A DNA stretch of 64,000 bases from Labia minor (lineage: Eukaryota > Arthropoda > Insecta > Dermaptera > Spongiphoridae). The DNA is taken from positions 77,182,767 through 77,246,766 of the forward strand of contig OY720346.1 in assembly GCA_963082975.1 (NCBI GenBank), written 5' to 3'. The notes beneath the pieces were generated by a model. It worked only from the letters and a program-made list of their open reading frames with translations, was not told the DNA's origin and ran no database searches. Of this stretch, positions 1 through 12,194 are shown one piece after another (the stretch's first letter is position 1; every line of letters begins with the position of its first letter). The position numbers and the translations under genes are program-made.

Positions 1-115
1 TAAACTAGAAGAGATCGAGAATTATTGTTAAGGAAAGTTTCTTTGGATTTAAACAACGAATTTATTGGTAAAGTTTCATCCAAATCCCTGAACCTTCCCG
101 TTTTTAAATAATTAC
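1..115 (+). mobile_element. Foldback family E, right-end fragment
   Basis: This 5' edge matches the right arm of the complete element at 53287-53871 (CTCGTAAACTAGAAG region, then GGAAAGTTT and CCAAATCC). An inverted partner lies at 3800-3985, so the two may bound one larger inverted structure. Confidence 0.5.
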
Positions 116-460
116 TAATAATTTATATCAATTTTAAATTGAATATTCTAAATTATATTAATAAGACAAACAAATTCTAAAATTTTAAAATTCTTATGTT
201 ATGTAAAAAAAAATATTTTTATTTAAAATAGAAATTTATTTCTCATTTATTTTTGTCAAAATTTAAATAACAATTAATATTGTAATTAAGTTCAAAATGA
301 AAATTATATTAAAAATATAAACTATACTTATATAATTTATTTCATTTTATTATGATATTTTTGAGAATATTCTACTCTTCTTGGTTCATTAATTATTCAT
401 TTATATATTTTTCTTTTAGTTTTAATTTAATCTTAAAAATCATAATATCTATTAAAAATT

Positions 461-1041
461 AAGCTGGAGGGTCTCCAATCGACTATCTCGCAATTTGAAT
501 TGGATTAAATCACATATATTATATATAAATTAAATTTAATTAATTATAAATTATAAATTAAAATTAATAAATAATATTTATTAAACCAGCGCATGTTTGG
601 CTCTTGGTTGATGGCACCACGTCACGCGTTGGCGCGTGATTTGCAGTGTAAAAAAATAATTCCGGTTCTTTCAGCGATTCAATCAAGCTGAAATTCTATA
701 TATAGCAGTTTTATACAATTTTTAATCATGTGAAAAACTATCAAACTTATATCTTTATTTCTACGGTCACTTTAGAGGAAAAAAAATCAAAACGTGGTAG
801 TAGTAGTTCTTCCGTTTGAGCTACATTTCTCAAAAGTTGATAGAAAACTACGAATTTTGAATAATGCCCGCATACCAAATTTCATTATTCTAGCTTAAAC
901 CGTTTTTGCATAATCTTGTCTCTACACACATACACACAGATATTTTTCTCAACCTTAGTGTAAATGATTCAGGAACCTTCAAAACGTATAAAAACATCAA
1001 AATCTCGACATCGAAAATTTTTATCTCTGGCGAGATAGTAA
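461..1041 (+). mobile_element. Repeat family A, near-full copy A1
   Basis: Starts CTGGAGGGTCTCCAATCGAC and ends CTCTGGCGAGATAGTA; GACTATCTCGC near the start is inverted at the end. It contains the family's conserved sections: GATTCAATCAAGCTGAAATT, a region ending in a CA-rich microsatellite, and CATCAAAATCTCGACATCG. No coding capacity. Confidence 0.75.
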
Positions 1042-1765
1042 AAAAAAACGCAAAAAATAAATAAACTTTACTCAAGGTTAAGAAGAATATAATTTATTTT
1101 ATAAAATGAATACTAATTAAATCTTCCAATCACTTATTATATCGATTATACAAGAATGTTTATTTCTATTTCATGTTTGTTTATATATTTATTTGACATT
1201 AATACGTTTTTCTTTTTCTTTTCTTTTGTAGCTACCTATAAACTTGACTTTGTAAGCTTATCATTCTAATTAAATATGTATGATAAAAGAAAATATTACC
1301 CAACCTGACCTGAACACAAAAGATATCTAAATTAGAACAAATTTTGAATATTTATAATTAATCAGTGTTTGATTAAAGATTAAATTAGAAAATCAATAAA
1401 TAAATAAAAGAACAGAACTTGAAACAAAATTTTAAAATATTCATTCGAGTATACCTAAACCAACCGTGACTCTCTGATAATCATATTTTACGAAAGTGTT
1501 ATCATCTATTAGAATAATCTTAATGACGTGAGACATTGCAACATCATTAGGAAATGAAATAATTTTATGAAATTATACTTTATACTTTTGAAGATCAACA
1601 AAACTATTATATTTTTAATTACAATCGCTGTTTTAATGTGTTCTACGATATTCATTAAACAATAGAAATAGTAATTAGTTATTTATTGAAATATTGCTAG
1701 ATTTAATATTATTATTATTATTATTATTTTCTTGGACATATTTTTAAGAATTATTGAATTATTTT

Positions 1766-2590
1766 TACCGACCGACGATAGAAAGGGAAGGTATTGTTTT
1801 CACACCAAATTTCACTAGATTTTTACAAATCTCCACGAATCATGTATTTTGTTAACAGAAAAATGTCTGTCCGTCCATCTGTCCGTTGCGTGTCCGAATA
1901 GACATGCATTGACTGGCTCAACGGATTTTTATAAAATTTAGTATATTTACTTAATGCATCAGTAGCATGAATTCATCAACTTTTGGTGTATATCCAGAAA
2001 TTGGAAGTGGTAGTTTACAAAATATTAATTCATTATATTATTGTAGGAAAATATTTCTCTCAAAATACAGTAGTAATTAATAATTGAGTAATTAAACTAA
2101 GAATAAAAATCAAGATAATATAATTTAGTCATTTTAATTTAAGTTTTAAAAATATTTTTTTTATACTTTCTACACAAAAATGATTTTTACTAAAATATCG
2201 ATATATGTAATATGTTTAATTACACCTATAGAATACTTACGCTCAGTGTTAAATCAATTCAGAGATAAAAAAATAAAAAATTTAAAAATTTTAAACTCTC
2301 ACAAAATACCTAATTCTCCCGGCCCAATGGCGCAGTCAGCATGCGAGCTGCGACTATGTACCTGGCGGCTCATGCGTGCGGTAGGGTTTAAATATAATAA
2401 TAATTATATATGTATGTATAGGTCGAATTAAAAATGATATAAAATTGAATTCGAACCCAATCCATTATTATTACATTAAACCAACTGGTGAAATAAAAAA
2501 TACATATATATACATAATGTAGTTGTTTATTATTTATTTATTATTAATTTATTTGAAATCGCCGGTCGGTTCTGTGACTGATCACAGTTC
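1766..2590 (+). mobile_element. Repeat family B, copy B1
   Basis: Starts TTACCGACCGACGATAG and ends near CGCCGGTCGGTTC, so the termini are inverted. It contains the short GTCC-type microsatellite (1867-1887) and the AAATTTAGTATATTTACTTA core. A SINE-like fragment sits inside at about 2318-2395. Confidence 0.65.
2318..2395 (+). repeat. tRNA-related SINE fragment (third SINE type)
   Basis: GGCCCAATGGCGCAGTCAGC followed by ATGCGAGCTG resembles an RNA polymerase III A box, and GTAGGGTTTAAATA a decayed B box. It is much richer in G+C than its surroundings and lies within B1. Only one copy in the window. Confidence 0.4.
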
Positions 2591-3215
2591 ATTTTTAAAC
2601 ATATACTTATATGTAGAATAATAATCAATTTAAATGATACATACCTACAATGTGTTGAGATAACTAAAAATAATTGAAAAAATAAATAAATTTTTTTTCA
2701 CTATGTTTTTGATTGTAACCATTAGAAGCATATTATGTTTTTTCTTTTTATAAATTTACATTTTTTTTAATGATATTAATAATATATTTCATTGCTGATT
2801 TTTACTAATATAAAATCTTAAAGGTTTATTAATTATACATCCATTGTCAATTTTTTTTTGTTAATATATACCGCCTATTAGGCGTTTCAGCAAAAACACC
2901 CATCATGCAAATTTATAAACAATGTACAAAATTATTTGTATAATTTAGTTTACGTTGAAAAAGTTCAATGATTTCGAATATTTCAAGAATAATGGTGTCA
3001 ATACATTAAATGAATTGTAATTCAAGGAATGAGTTTAAAAATGGATGATTGAAATAAAACAGAACAAAAGATTTGTAAACATTCCTTTGCCACACACCAA
3101 AATTAATTAAGTAAATGATAATTGGATAAATAATAAATGTCTAACATCAATTATACTTGTAAATAGTATTATAAGTATGAAATTTAATAAGTAATAATAA
3201 TTTAAAAAAAAAAAA

Positions 3216-3473
3216 CCTCTGACTTTGTACGTTCTACTCAATCGAGATGGTTATATCAATGAGGTGTCCATTGATCAGTAATACGTGTCCTCTCAACCTT
3301 TACCTTGATTTTCTTAATCGGAGGCGCTATCAAGTAGCTTTTCCCCAATGTTGATCCCGGAGGCTGGGTTGACTCCGTCCCATAGACCCCAGCTAGGGAA
3401 ATTCCCTTGCCAGGCCCGGGACTTGAACCCGGGACCATGTGAATGTGAGGCAGGTTCGCTACCCACACACCCA
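3216..3473 (-). mobile_element. tRNA-derived SINE, copy S1
   Basis: On the minus strand it runs from the tRNA-like head (GGGTGTGTGGGTAGCGAACC, A box; GGTTCAAGTCCCGGG, B box) to the shared tail ending GTACAAAGTCAGAGG and T-run. The head's first bases (GGCGCCA) are lost. The chance frame across it is not a gene. Confidence 0.85.
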
Positions 3474-3799
3474 ATTTTTTTAATATTAAGGATAAATAAA
3501 TAAAAATGTTGAAAAACAATAATTTTAAATTAGTAGTGCCCTTTGTAACTATCGTATCATTAGAAGTCCTTCTTTCACCCTCTCACAAGTGTTAATTAAA
3601 AATAATTCTTATCAAGTTTAATTTTAGTTTACATAAGATAATATTTGTCTTAAACAATTAAACAAGTGAGAGATCTTTCATAGTCAATTTTTGAAATACT
3701 ACGAACTACTATTACTACATACACTTATATATACGTCGTCATAACAAAATTAAACATTTTTTTTAAACTGAATTATTTCTTCAGAAATAAAATGATAAT

Positions 3800-3985
3800 T
3801 ATTTACAAAACGGGAATCTCCAGGGATTTAGATGAAACATGTGCATTCCTTGTTTAATTCCAAAGAAACTTTTCTTATAAAATTACGAGATAAAAATTAT
3901 TAAAATTTACATATAAATCAAATTACATTGTATTTAGCTACCATGTTTTTATTCATTTGGCCAGCAGAGGGCTTCACTAATTTCG
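3800..3985 (-). mobile_element. Foldback family E, inverted arm
   Basis: Reverse complement of the right-arm sequence also seen at 1-115 and 53690-53871 (ACGAGATAAAAATTATTAAA; TAGCTACCATG). It ends beside a run of 13 G at about 3985-3997. Confidence 0.5.
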
Positions 3986-4029
3986 GGGGGGGGGGGGCAG
4001 TTCACTTTGGATATATGAAAATTAAAAAA

Positions 4030-4335
4030 TATATTTACGGTCAGTTTAGAAGGAAAAAAAATGAAAACTTGTTAGATAATGGTCTTCTTCTGAATTAGCT
4101 AAATTTCTCAAAAGTTGATAGAAAACTAAGATTTTTGAATAATGCCCGTGTACCAAATTTCATTATTTTAGCTCAAACCGTATTTTCGTAATCTTGTCCA
4201 CACACGCGCATACACACACACACACATACAGAGAGAGAGATTTTTTTCAATCTTTGTGAAAATGACTCAGGGGCCTTCAAAACGTATAAAAACATCAAAA
4301 TCTCGACATCGAAAATTTTCTCTGGCGAGATAGTA
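4030..4335 (+). mobile_element. Repeat family A, 5'-truncated copy A2
   Basis: Only the distal half: GGTCAGTTTAGAAGGAAAAA through the CA/GA microsatellite (4204-4240) to CTCTGGCGAGATAGTA. Confidence 0.7.
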
Positions 4336-4451
4336 TAAATGAATGAATTGATTTACATTTAAATTTTGAATTTTTAAGGACGATTATGGATGGCGTGAGC
4401 TGTATTTTGTCGACGAAAAGATACAGGATCATTTTATGGCGAGATAGTAAA

Positions 4452-4930
4452 TATTTATGAAATATTAAACCGCTCGAAGAATTTTTTGGAAATTCACACC
4501 ATAGATAATATTTATAATGAAAAACCGATCTTCTTAATTTAAAATAGGAATTTTAATAATAAAAAATGGTGCCGGGCAACTCCGGACAGCGCTTCCTTAA
4601 ATACAAAATATCATAAATAAAATAAAATTAAAAATATTTATTTTAATGATATTTTGTAATCAAATTACGAAATATATATTATGTTATATCCACAGGCCAT
4701 ACTTTTCTGTCTTTCAGGGCATTAATATGTACTAAACGTACATTTAAGGACTGTATGTTTTATGATTATTTTTTTTAATTTATGTTCTTTTAAATTATTT
4801 GAAATTGTTCCATATATTTTGTCATTTATTTATTTTATAATAATAATAATCTTAAACTTAAATATTCATAGTTCATAAGGAATAATATTTTTAAAGTGCC
4901 AAGCGACGGCTCGGTGAACCATGTACTTAT
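4452..4930 (-). mobile_element. Repeat family C, copy C1
   Basis: Minus-strand copy. From the far end it reads CGGTTCACCGAGCCG-like head, the CTTAAATG and GGCCTGTGGATATAACATAA sections, GGAAGCGCTGTCCGG, then ACCGATTTTTC and the CGGTTTAATATTTC end. Confidence 0.65.
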
Positions 4931-5406
4931 AATTATTATTATTTTAACAATAATTTATATAAATGCGTAGGTTGGTTGAAATTAGCTTCCTAGTTGGCCC
5001 CAAGGGTGTATATATATATATATATATTTCATTAAATTGAATTCTAGTTTGGTAGAATTTTATTTAGAGTGCAAAAAATCTATAATATCTTATCTCTGGT
5101 AAATATTTTATCTATTAGTAAAAAAATATGATTAATAAAATATCTAATAAATACATAAATGATATTTTTACTGAATTTAATTTTGCCAGCATTATCTAAT
5201 ATTAATATTTGCTAATTTAAACTTTACAATCCCCTCTATTCAGTTTTTATAGGAATTTTATTTATTCTAAGATACATTCAAGTAAAATATTATCTTCACA
5301 CTCTTGATATTTTAAAAATTGAAAATATATTATGATTAATTATTAAGTATGCATTGATTGTATTATATTTAAACTATAATTTCCTGATTCTTATATATTT
5401 ATATAA

Positions 5407-5668
5407 ACCTCTGACTTTGTCCTACGGCAGGACAACGCCTATCAATGAGGTGTCCTATGATCAGTAGAACGGGTCCTCTCAACCTTTACCTTGATTTTCT
5501 TAATCGGAGGCGCTTTCAAGTAGCTTTTCCCCAATGTGGTTTCCGGAGGCTGGGTTGACTCGGTCACATAGACCCCAGCTAGGGAAATTCCCTTGCCAGG
5601 CCCGGGACTTGAACCCGGGACCATGTGAATGTGAGGCAGGTTCGCTACCCACACACCCAATGGCGCCT
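5407..5668 (-). mobile_element. tRNA-derived SINE, copy S2 (full head)
   Basis: Complete minus-strand copy with head GGCGCCATTGGGTGTGTGGG, intact A and B boxes and tail GACAAAGTCAGAGG. It is very close to S1 and S5, suggesting recent activity. Confidence 0.87.
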
Positions 5669-6548
5669 TCATATAAACTTGAAAGTAATATATAAAAAAG
5701 TTTTAGTAGGAAAGAAAGAATTTTATTAATCCTACTTAATTTTAAATTTTTTACATTAATATTTACACTATCAAATCGAAATTTGTTTTTTTTTTAAAAA
5801 AAAAATATAAATAGATCATCACATTATATATATATCTACATATTATCTTTTATCTCCTCTTCAGGTTGATGTGATCTTTATATTATTATTTTTCTTACTT
5901 TTAAATTAAATTAAATTACTCTTTTTATATACATTACTTTATCAATTTTTACATAGGTATTTTTATATAGAATTGAATTATTTTTTTTGATATGATTAGT
6001 ATATTTTCAATAATTTAAAAATTTACAATTACTAAGTTTAGATAGTTTTATAATTAATATTTGAATTGAAATTTTAGTTTTCAAAATCTTTGTAGAAATC
6101 TTATCTGGCATAGTTTTTTTTTTTTTTTTTTTTTGTTAATAGATTCAAAAAAAATAAACCTTAGATAATATCGCCTTCATTGGAGGAGACTAAAATAAAT
6201 TTATTTTAAATGTAAAATTATTATTATTATTATTTACTCCTTATCTATTCTTTATAATAATTAACTTTTTTTCTTTAACAAAATGTGATTAATCAATTAT
6301 ACATCAATTAAAATAGTAAATAATTTAATTAACAAGGTAATTAAAACTAAGGAAAAAAAAAAACGTTTTAATTTAATTGTGTTGTGTGTGCAGATGATAA
6401 TAAAACACATTCTCGTAAAATTTATAATAATATTATAAAAATTAAAATCTTCATTTTAGTTACTTAGTAGGTATATACTTATAAATATAGATATTTACTA
6501 AATAATAAGTTATCCACTTAATTTATTAAAAATATGTATATAAAAAAA

Positions 6549-6828
6549 ACCTCTGACTTTACGCAAGGACAACACCTATCAAGTCGGTTATATTAAGAAC
6601 TCAGGTGTCCTTTGATCAATAGAACGAGTCCTATCAACCTTTACCTTAATTTTCTTGATCGGAGGCTCTACTTTTTACAAGTAGCTTCCCCAATTTTGAT
6701 CCCAGAGGCTGGGTTGACTCTGTCCCTTAGAACGCAACTAGAGAAATTCCCTTGCCAGGCTCGGGAGTTCAACCCGTAACCACGAGAATGTGAGCCAACA
6801 ATGCTAACCTCTCATCCTGTGGCGCCTT
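6549..6828 (-). mobile_element. tRNA-derived SINE, diverged copy S3
   Basis: Same family on the minus strand, but with many substitutions in the head and a few extra bases (CTACTTTTTACAAGTAGC) in the body; an older insertion. Confidence 0.8.
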
Positions 6829-7081
6829 TGAAAATATATAAATATAAATAAATTTTAATAATATTTTATGATATTCTAAAATTAGAATTAATTTATTTAT
6901 TTTATTTTATTTTGTTGTTAGAACTTATTTTTTATTTAATTCACTTGAATGGTTGATTAATTGAAATTTAAAATAATCAATATTCAATTGTTTTTAAAAT
7001 ATCGTCTTTTTTTTAATCAAGAATTATGAATTAAGAAATTGACATTTCTATTGTCCCCAATTTTGGGCAAAGGTCAATAGG

Positions 7082-7123
<42 letters not shown>

Positions 7124-7991
7124 CTCCAAAGTGATTAATGAAATTTTACATATTATAGTTATAAAATGTCAAACTATTTTAAATTACTACTAAGTATATT
7201 TACTAAAGAGGAAGCTTTTGAAAATACAACCATTACTTTCTTTATGTCTTTATCATATAATAATATATTCTTCAAAAGGTGGAGGAGTGTTTTTTTAAAA
7301 AAAATAATATTTTGAAAAATTATATTTGTTCTTAAAATTGTATTAATATATCGATATAAATTAAAATTAGATATAAATTTTAAAACTTATCTCTCTATTT
7401 CATTATATTTACATATTATAAAACGATACACTCCCCCACTTCATATCGCTTCGCCTTTACTTATGACATTACATTAACATTGGTCATCGGTTAAATATAT
7501 AACTTACGTTAGATCCCATCTAAGTATAACCAGTTATTTAATTTAAATTTTTATTCTATACTATACTATTTAATCTTTTAAATATTAAATTATTATTTTT
7601 TTAAATGGTAATGGATTACGTTATAAATAAAATCAAAAAAAAATGTATTTTATTTAGATTAGATTCTAGAATGATATTTTAGAAATATGTATAGTTTTTG
7701 TTTACCTTATATTGAATTCTACAATACAATACATTATTATATTATTATTATTATTTTTATTTTAAACTTTTTTTTTAAATTATCATTTTAAATAATTTTA
7801 ATTAATCCAAATTTATATTTATTATTATTACAAATCAATTTTTAAAATTTATTTCATTTTTTTCTACTAATATAAATTATATTATATCTTATAATAAGCT
7901 TTTACTTAATAATCTGGAGTGTTTCTAATTTTTAAATTTAATCGGGTACCATTCAACTTCAGATTGAAAGGATATTTTGAAATTCTTTAAA

Positions 7992-8408
7992 AAGCTGGAG
8001 TGTCTCCACTCGACTATCTCGCAAATTTGAATTGGATTAATTAATATATATTATATTTCAATTAAATTTAATTAATTATAAATTAAAATTAATAAATAAT
8101 ACGTCACGTGTTGGCGCGTGAGATCTGCTGTGTTAAAAAATTAATTCCGGTACTTTCAGCGATTCAATCAAGCTGAAATTCTATATATAGCAGTTTTATA
8201 CAATTTTTAATCATGTGAAAAACTATCAAACGTATATCTTTATTTTTACGGTCACTTTAGAGGAAAAAAATCAAAACGTTATAGGTACTGACCCTCTTCC
8301 GGTTGAGTTAAATTTCTCAAAAGTTGATAGAAAACTACGAATTTTGAATAATGCCCGCATACCAAATTTCATTATTCTAGCTCAAACCGTTTTCTGGCGA
8401 GATAGTAA
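7992..8408 (+). mobile_element. Repeat family A, internally deleted copy A3
   Basis: Intact head (CTGGAGTGTCTCCACTCGAC) and terminus (CTGGCGAGATAGTA), but the microsatellite and distal body are missing: CTCAAACCGTTTT joins directly to CTGGCGAG. The open frame at 8215-8439 is repeat sequence. Confidence 0.8.
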
Positions 8409-9583
8409 AAACGATATAATTTATTACAAATTAAAATAATTAAATATAAATATTTAGCAAACTTAATTTAAATTTAATGTAAAAAATTCTCAGTTCTAAA
8501 AAATAAATAAATTCACGATATTAGATTGGATGTTATTTTTAAAAAAATTTTAATACATGACTAGATGAATATATACTTAGGTATATTGATTAAATTTATA
8601 TTCTGAATATTTTTATATAAACAATATTAGATGATGTTATACAAATAATATTTTTCAAATGAATAACAACTATTTTTTTATGTTACTAATAAAAAACTAA
8701 TAATAAATGATATTTTAGTAATTGATAATTACTAATAAAATGTTGAAGCTGATTAATCTTTGCTCCTAGATAGGGGGCTCTCCCCCCTGTATCCCTATAG
8801 TGATATCATAATATTTGATTGAAAGTCTACCATATATGCAAAAGTTTTTCATTCATTTTATTTCAATCAGTATATTCAAACATTCATTTCTTATTGTGTC
8901 TAATTTAAAGTATAAATGAATTATGTATATGTTATAATAGAGTATAATATTTCTTAATGATTTCATTTATTCATATTTTATTTTCATTGATTTATTGAAC
9001 ATTTTTAATTACAATGAAATTTAAGAAAATCTAAAGTTAGAGACTTGAAACATTTTATAATAGTAAAATTAACATTTTTAATGTTACAAAATACATAAAT
9101 ATATATTTTCATAGAAATAGTTTTAATTTAAATTAATTAATTTCATTTTTTTATCAATTTTTTTAAGTTCTTTTAGTTATCCTCCTCCCTTAGAAGAAAC
9201 TTATCTAACTATTTGGCGGTAGAAGGGGGGGGGGTTGGTCTACCAACCGATCACTTCATAATGGGTTTCCCCACATTATTATTAATTTATTTAACATTAG
9301 TATTATTAATACTTATTATATTTAAATATACAAATTTTATAGTTTTATAATTGAACTCATATTCCTGAAATATTTTTTTAAAATTTTCTATTTAATTCTT
9401 TAATGATTGATAATTCTAATTGATTATTTGTATTAAAATATATACAAATTCAAATATTCTAATTTCTAAATGTATGTCCAATAAATATTATTTTTTTTTT
9501 ATTAAAATCACATCCCAAAAGAGAATTTATTAAATATAATAAATAAATAAAAATGATTTTAAAACATTTATTCAATTTTAACA

Positions 9584-9618
9584 ATACCTCCCTTACTATC
9601 GTCGGTCGGTAAAAAGAC
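9584..9618 (-). mobile_element. Repeat family B, terminal scrap
   Basis: Only the outermost 35 bp of B (ACCTCCCTTACTATCGTCGG then TCGGTAAAAA) is present; the rest is missing. Confidence 0.5.
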
Positions 9619-10079
9619 AAAAATATTTAAAACAACTCCTTTATATCATTTGTCTAAAAAAATCATATTTTAATTTTTATTCAATCAATAAAATCATTTT
9701 TGAATCGACTTCTTCACTGTGCCACGAGAACCTCTGTTTGAACAACATGAATTACTTATTATATAAATTTTTAAACATTAATCTCTGCGGTTATTGATTA
9801 AATATTAATAAAATATATATATTCTATCTTCAAAAAGAGGTATATAAGAATATTGCAATGTAATTTCATAATAATCGGTTTTTTTCAATTTTGAGTCTAT
9901 AATTTCACAATTTCCCGGACAGACAGACATGAAAAATACTAAAATCATACATATTTGAATTGTTCAAGTCATGAAAAGTGAAGATATGCAAAAATTCTTA
10001 GCAATGCAATCTGAACGGCAAAAAGACGCAATAACATTATAAGTTCAAACTGAATAAGCTTAACTGGAAATTGTATCTA

Positions 10080-10490
10080 TTGTGGATGTTTTTATAATGT
10101 GAGCGTATTCATGTGATATTTCAGTAATAAAATGTTACAATTAGCTGATTTTGGATTGTGAAATTTTAATTCATTTTTATTGGAAAAAGTTAGGATTATT
10201 AAAAAAATTAATTTTAATCTTTGTATGTGGCTTCTCAAATTTTCCAAACATGCCATAAATGTGCAAATCGTGTTCTTTATAATTGATATTACGAAGTTTG
10301 TGTCATGATAGGATCCAACTGAAATGTTTTCAATTGGTATCCACTATTTCATTAACTTTTCAGACGTCTCATTTGGTTTTCTTGTATTTCATGCTAAATT
10401 CACAAATGTTTTACTCAATACAGCAAACGATTCTTCAAAAGGTTGACAACCTCTAGAAAACATAAATGGAAATTAAAATAATGAATAGAT
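10080..10490 (-). mobile_element. Possible hAT-derived remnant
   Basis: About 110 bp (10140-10250) match 49320-49430, where the shared sequence abuts a hAT-like terminus. Complexity is above background, but every frame is broken, so the assignment rests on that similarity alone. Confidence 0.3.
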
Positions 10491-10506
10491 AAAATTAAAA
10501 AAAAGA

Positions 10507-11061
10507 GGCGCCACATGGTGGGAGGTAGCGTAGCTGGCTCACATTCTCGTGGTCCCTGAAGTCCCGGGTCTGGCAAGGGAATATCTCTAGCTGGGGTCTA
10601 TAGGACGGAGTCAACCCAGCCTCCGGGATCAGCATTGGTAAAAGATACTTGATAAAATTTTTTTATAAAATAACGTTTTTCCAATGGATTAAAAAGAATA
10701 AAATAATTTTTCTATAAGCCTGACAAAGTTTATGGATTAATTGCTTCATATTCAACGACAAACGTTGGGCGCATTTAGATTAATTTATATTTATATGAAC
10801 AATCAAGTCAAATTTTTGTAATAATAAAAATTTTATTAAACACATAAACCAACAAATTTTTTTATCATGCAATAAAATTGATAGTTTAAGACGCCAAGTG
10901 AAGTTAAGAAAAACCTTATAATAAAAAAGTAGCGCCTCCGATCAAGGATATCAAGGTAAAGGTTGATAGGACCCGTTCTACTGATCATAGGACGCCTCAT
11001 TAATATAACCGACTTGATAGGCGTTGTCCTTGCTTAGGGCGTACAAAGTCAGTTTTTTTTT
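10507..11061 (+). mobile_element. tRNA-derived SINE S4, split by a MITE
   Basis: Head and body at 10507-10654 (GGCGCCACATGGTGGGAGG, B box degenerate) and the rest at 10930-11061 (TAGCGCCTCCGATCAAG to GTACAAAGTCAG and T-run). The two parts join exactly as in intact copies once the insert is removed. Confidence 0.88.
10655..10929. mobile_element. MITE inserted in SINE S4 (TA target duplication)
   Basis: 275 bp flanked by TA on both sides (10653-10654 and 10930-10931), where uninterrupted SINEs have a single TA. Ends are imperfect inverted repeats: TTTTTTTATAAAATAACG at the start against the complement of TTATAATAAAAAAG at the end. TA duplication suggests a Tc1/mariner-mobilised element. Non-coding. 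Confidence 0.75.
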
Positions 11062-11150
11062 AAATTAAAAAAAAACATTTTAATTAATATTAAAAATAAT
11101 GCAAAATTAAATTTAAATTTATAATATATTTAATTTAAAGTTAAAATATA

Positions 11151-11389
11151 TGAAGACCTTAGAGCGAAACAATGGTAAGCCACTTTTGTAGAAAATTGTT
11201 TTATTCTTAATTATATATATCTAAGAAATAATAGTTGCTGACTTTTTCCCTTTACTGATATTACATATTGAGTAAATTTGAAATATATGCAGTAAACCCA
11301 ATGTTTTCTATCTTTTTTCTACACTTTAAACTGCAATATCTCAACATTTTGATTTTGTGGCTTACCACTGTTTCGCTCTAAGGTCTTCA
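11151..11389. mobile_element. MITE with about 34-bp inverted repeats
   Basis: Begins TGAAGACCTTAGAGCGAAAC and ends with its inverse (GTTTCGCTCTAAGGTCTTCA); the repeat continues inward through GGTAAGCCAC. TA flanks both ends. 239 bp, non-coding. Confidence 0.85.
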
Positions 11390-11649
11390 TATCATTAAAC
11401 TAGAATATTTACATATATGCCAATTTTTATTACAATCCGTGACTTCCTATACATAAACTTTAATTTATTTGTCACCCATTTCACATATCATCTACTTTAC
11501 AATATAGATACCTACATATAGTATATTATTTATTCACTCGTGATAATTAATGAATATTTTATGAAATTCTTCATAATTCGATTTAATCATTCCAATAGAT
11601 GAACAGAATAATCATAATATGACATTAAGAGAAAGAAACTACCAAAATA

Positions 11650-12065
11650 CGAGGGTGGGGTGAAAAGTTTCCGGCCTGACCAAGAAAAAAGATGTTTTTA
11701 AATTTTTTTTGCTATATTTTTCAACATCAACACTGATACATGTCTCATAACGGTGTTCTAATTAATTTAATTAAATTTAAGTCTCAACAACACTTATGAA
11801 TCGACGCAAAAATTTGTTTGGATTACGCCTACAGCGCCAAATTGTCGGTTTTTCAAAGCAATTTTTTGTTTAACGTTAGCAAACGCGGCACCCACCTTGC
11901 ACACAGCTTTCCATGTTCAAATGGTTGTCCAAAATATTTCGCACATGTTCAGCTGACATCGTACAGGTTTCAGATATCTTGAATGTTGAAAAATAAAGAA
12001 AAAAAAAAAAAATTTAAAAACATCGTTTATCTTGGTCAGGCCGGAAACTTTTCACCCCACCCTCG
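11650..12065. mobile_element. Deleted mariner-like element (second mariner lineage)
   Basis: Inverted ends CGAGGGTGGGGTGAAAAGTT...AACTTTTCACCCCACCCTCG with TA flanks. The interior keeps only decayed minus-strand fragments of a transposase N-terminal region; no open frame remains. It ends about 130 bp before the first visible exon of the NPF-motif gene. Confidence 0.82.
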
Positions 12066-12194
12066 TAAAAACTTCTTATAATATTTTATTATTACTAGTT
12101 AAAATCTGTATATGTATATTAAAATATTATAAATATTCTTAAAATAAATATTAAATATATATTTATATATTTATATGTATTTTTTTTGTTATAG

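Larger units (their letters stand above)
5669..12194. other. Gene-free A/T-rich DNA between repeats, left part
   Basis: Apart from the listed repeats, 5669-6548, 6829-7991, 8409-9583 and 9619-10079 show only A/T-rich sequence with mononucleotide runs. Exceptions are a short GC hairpin (GGGGGCTCTCCCCC, about 8773-8787) and a G-run at 9225-9234. The same holds for 1042-1765 and 2591-3215 further left. No exon, RNA gene or promoter could be supported. Confidence 0.6.
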
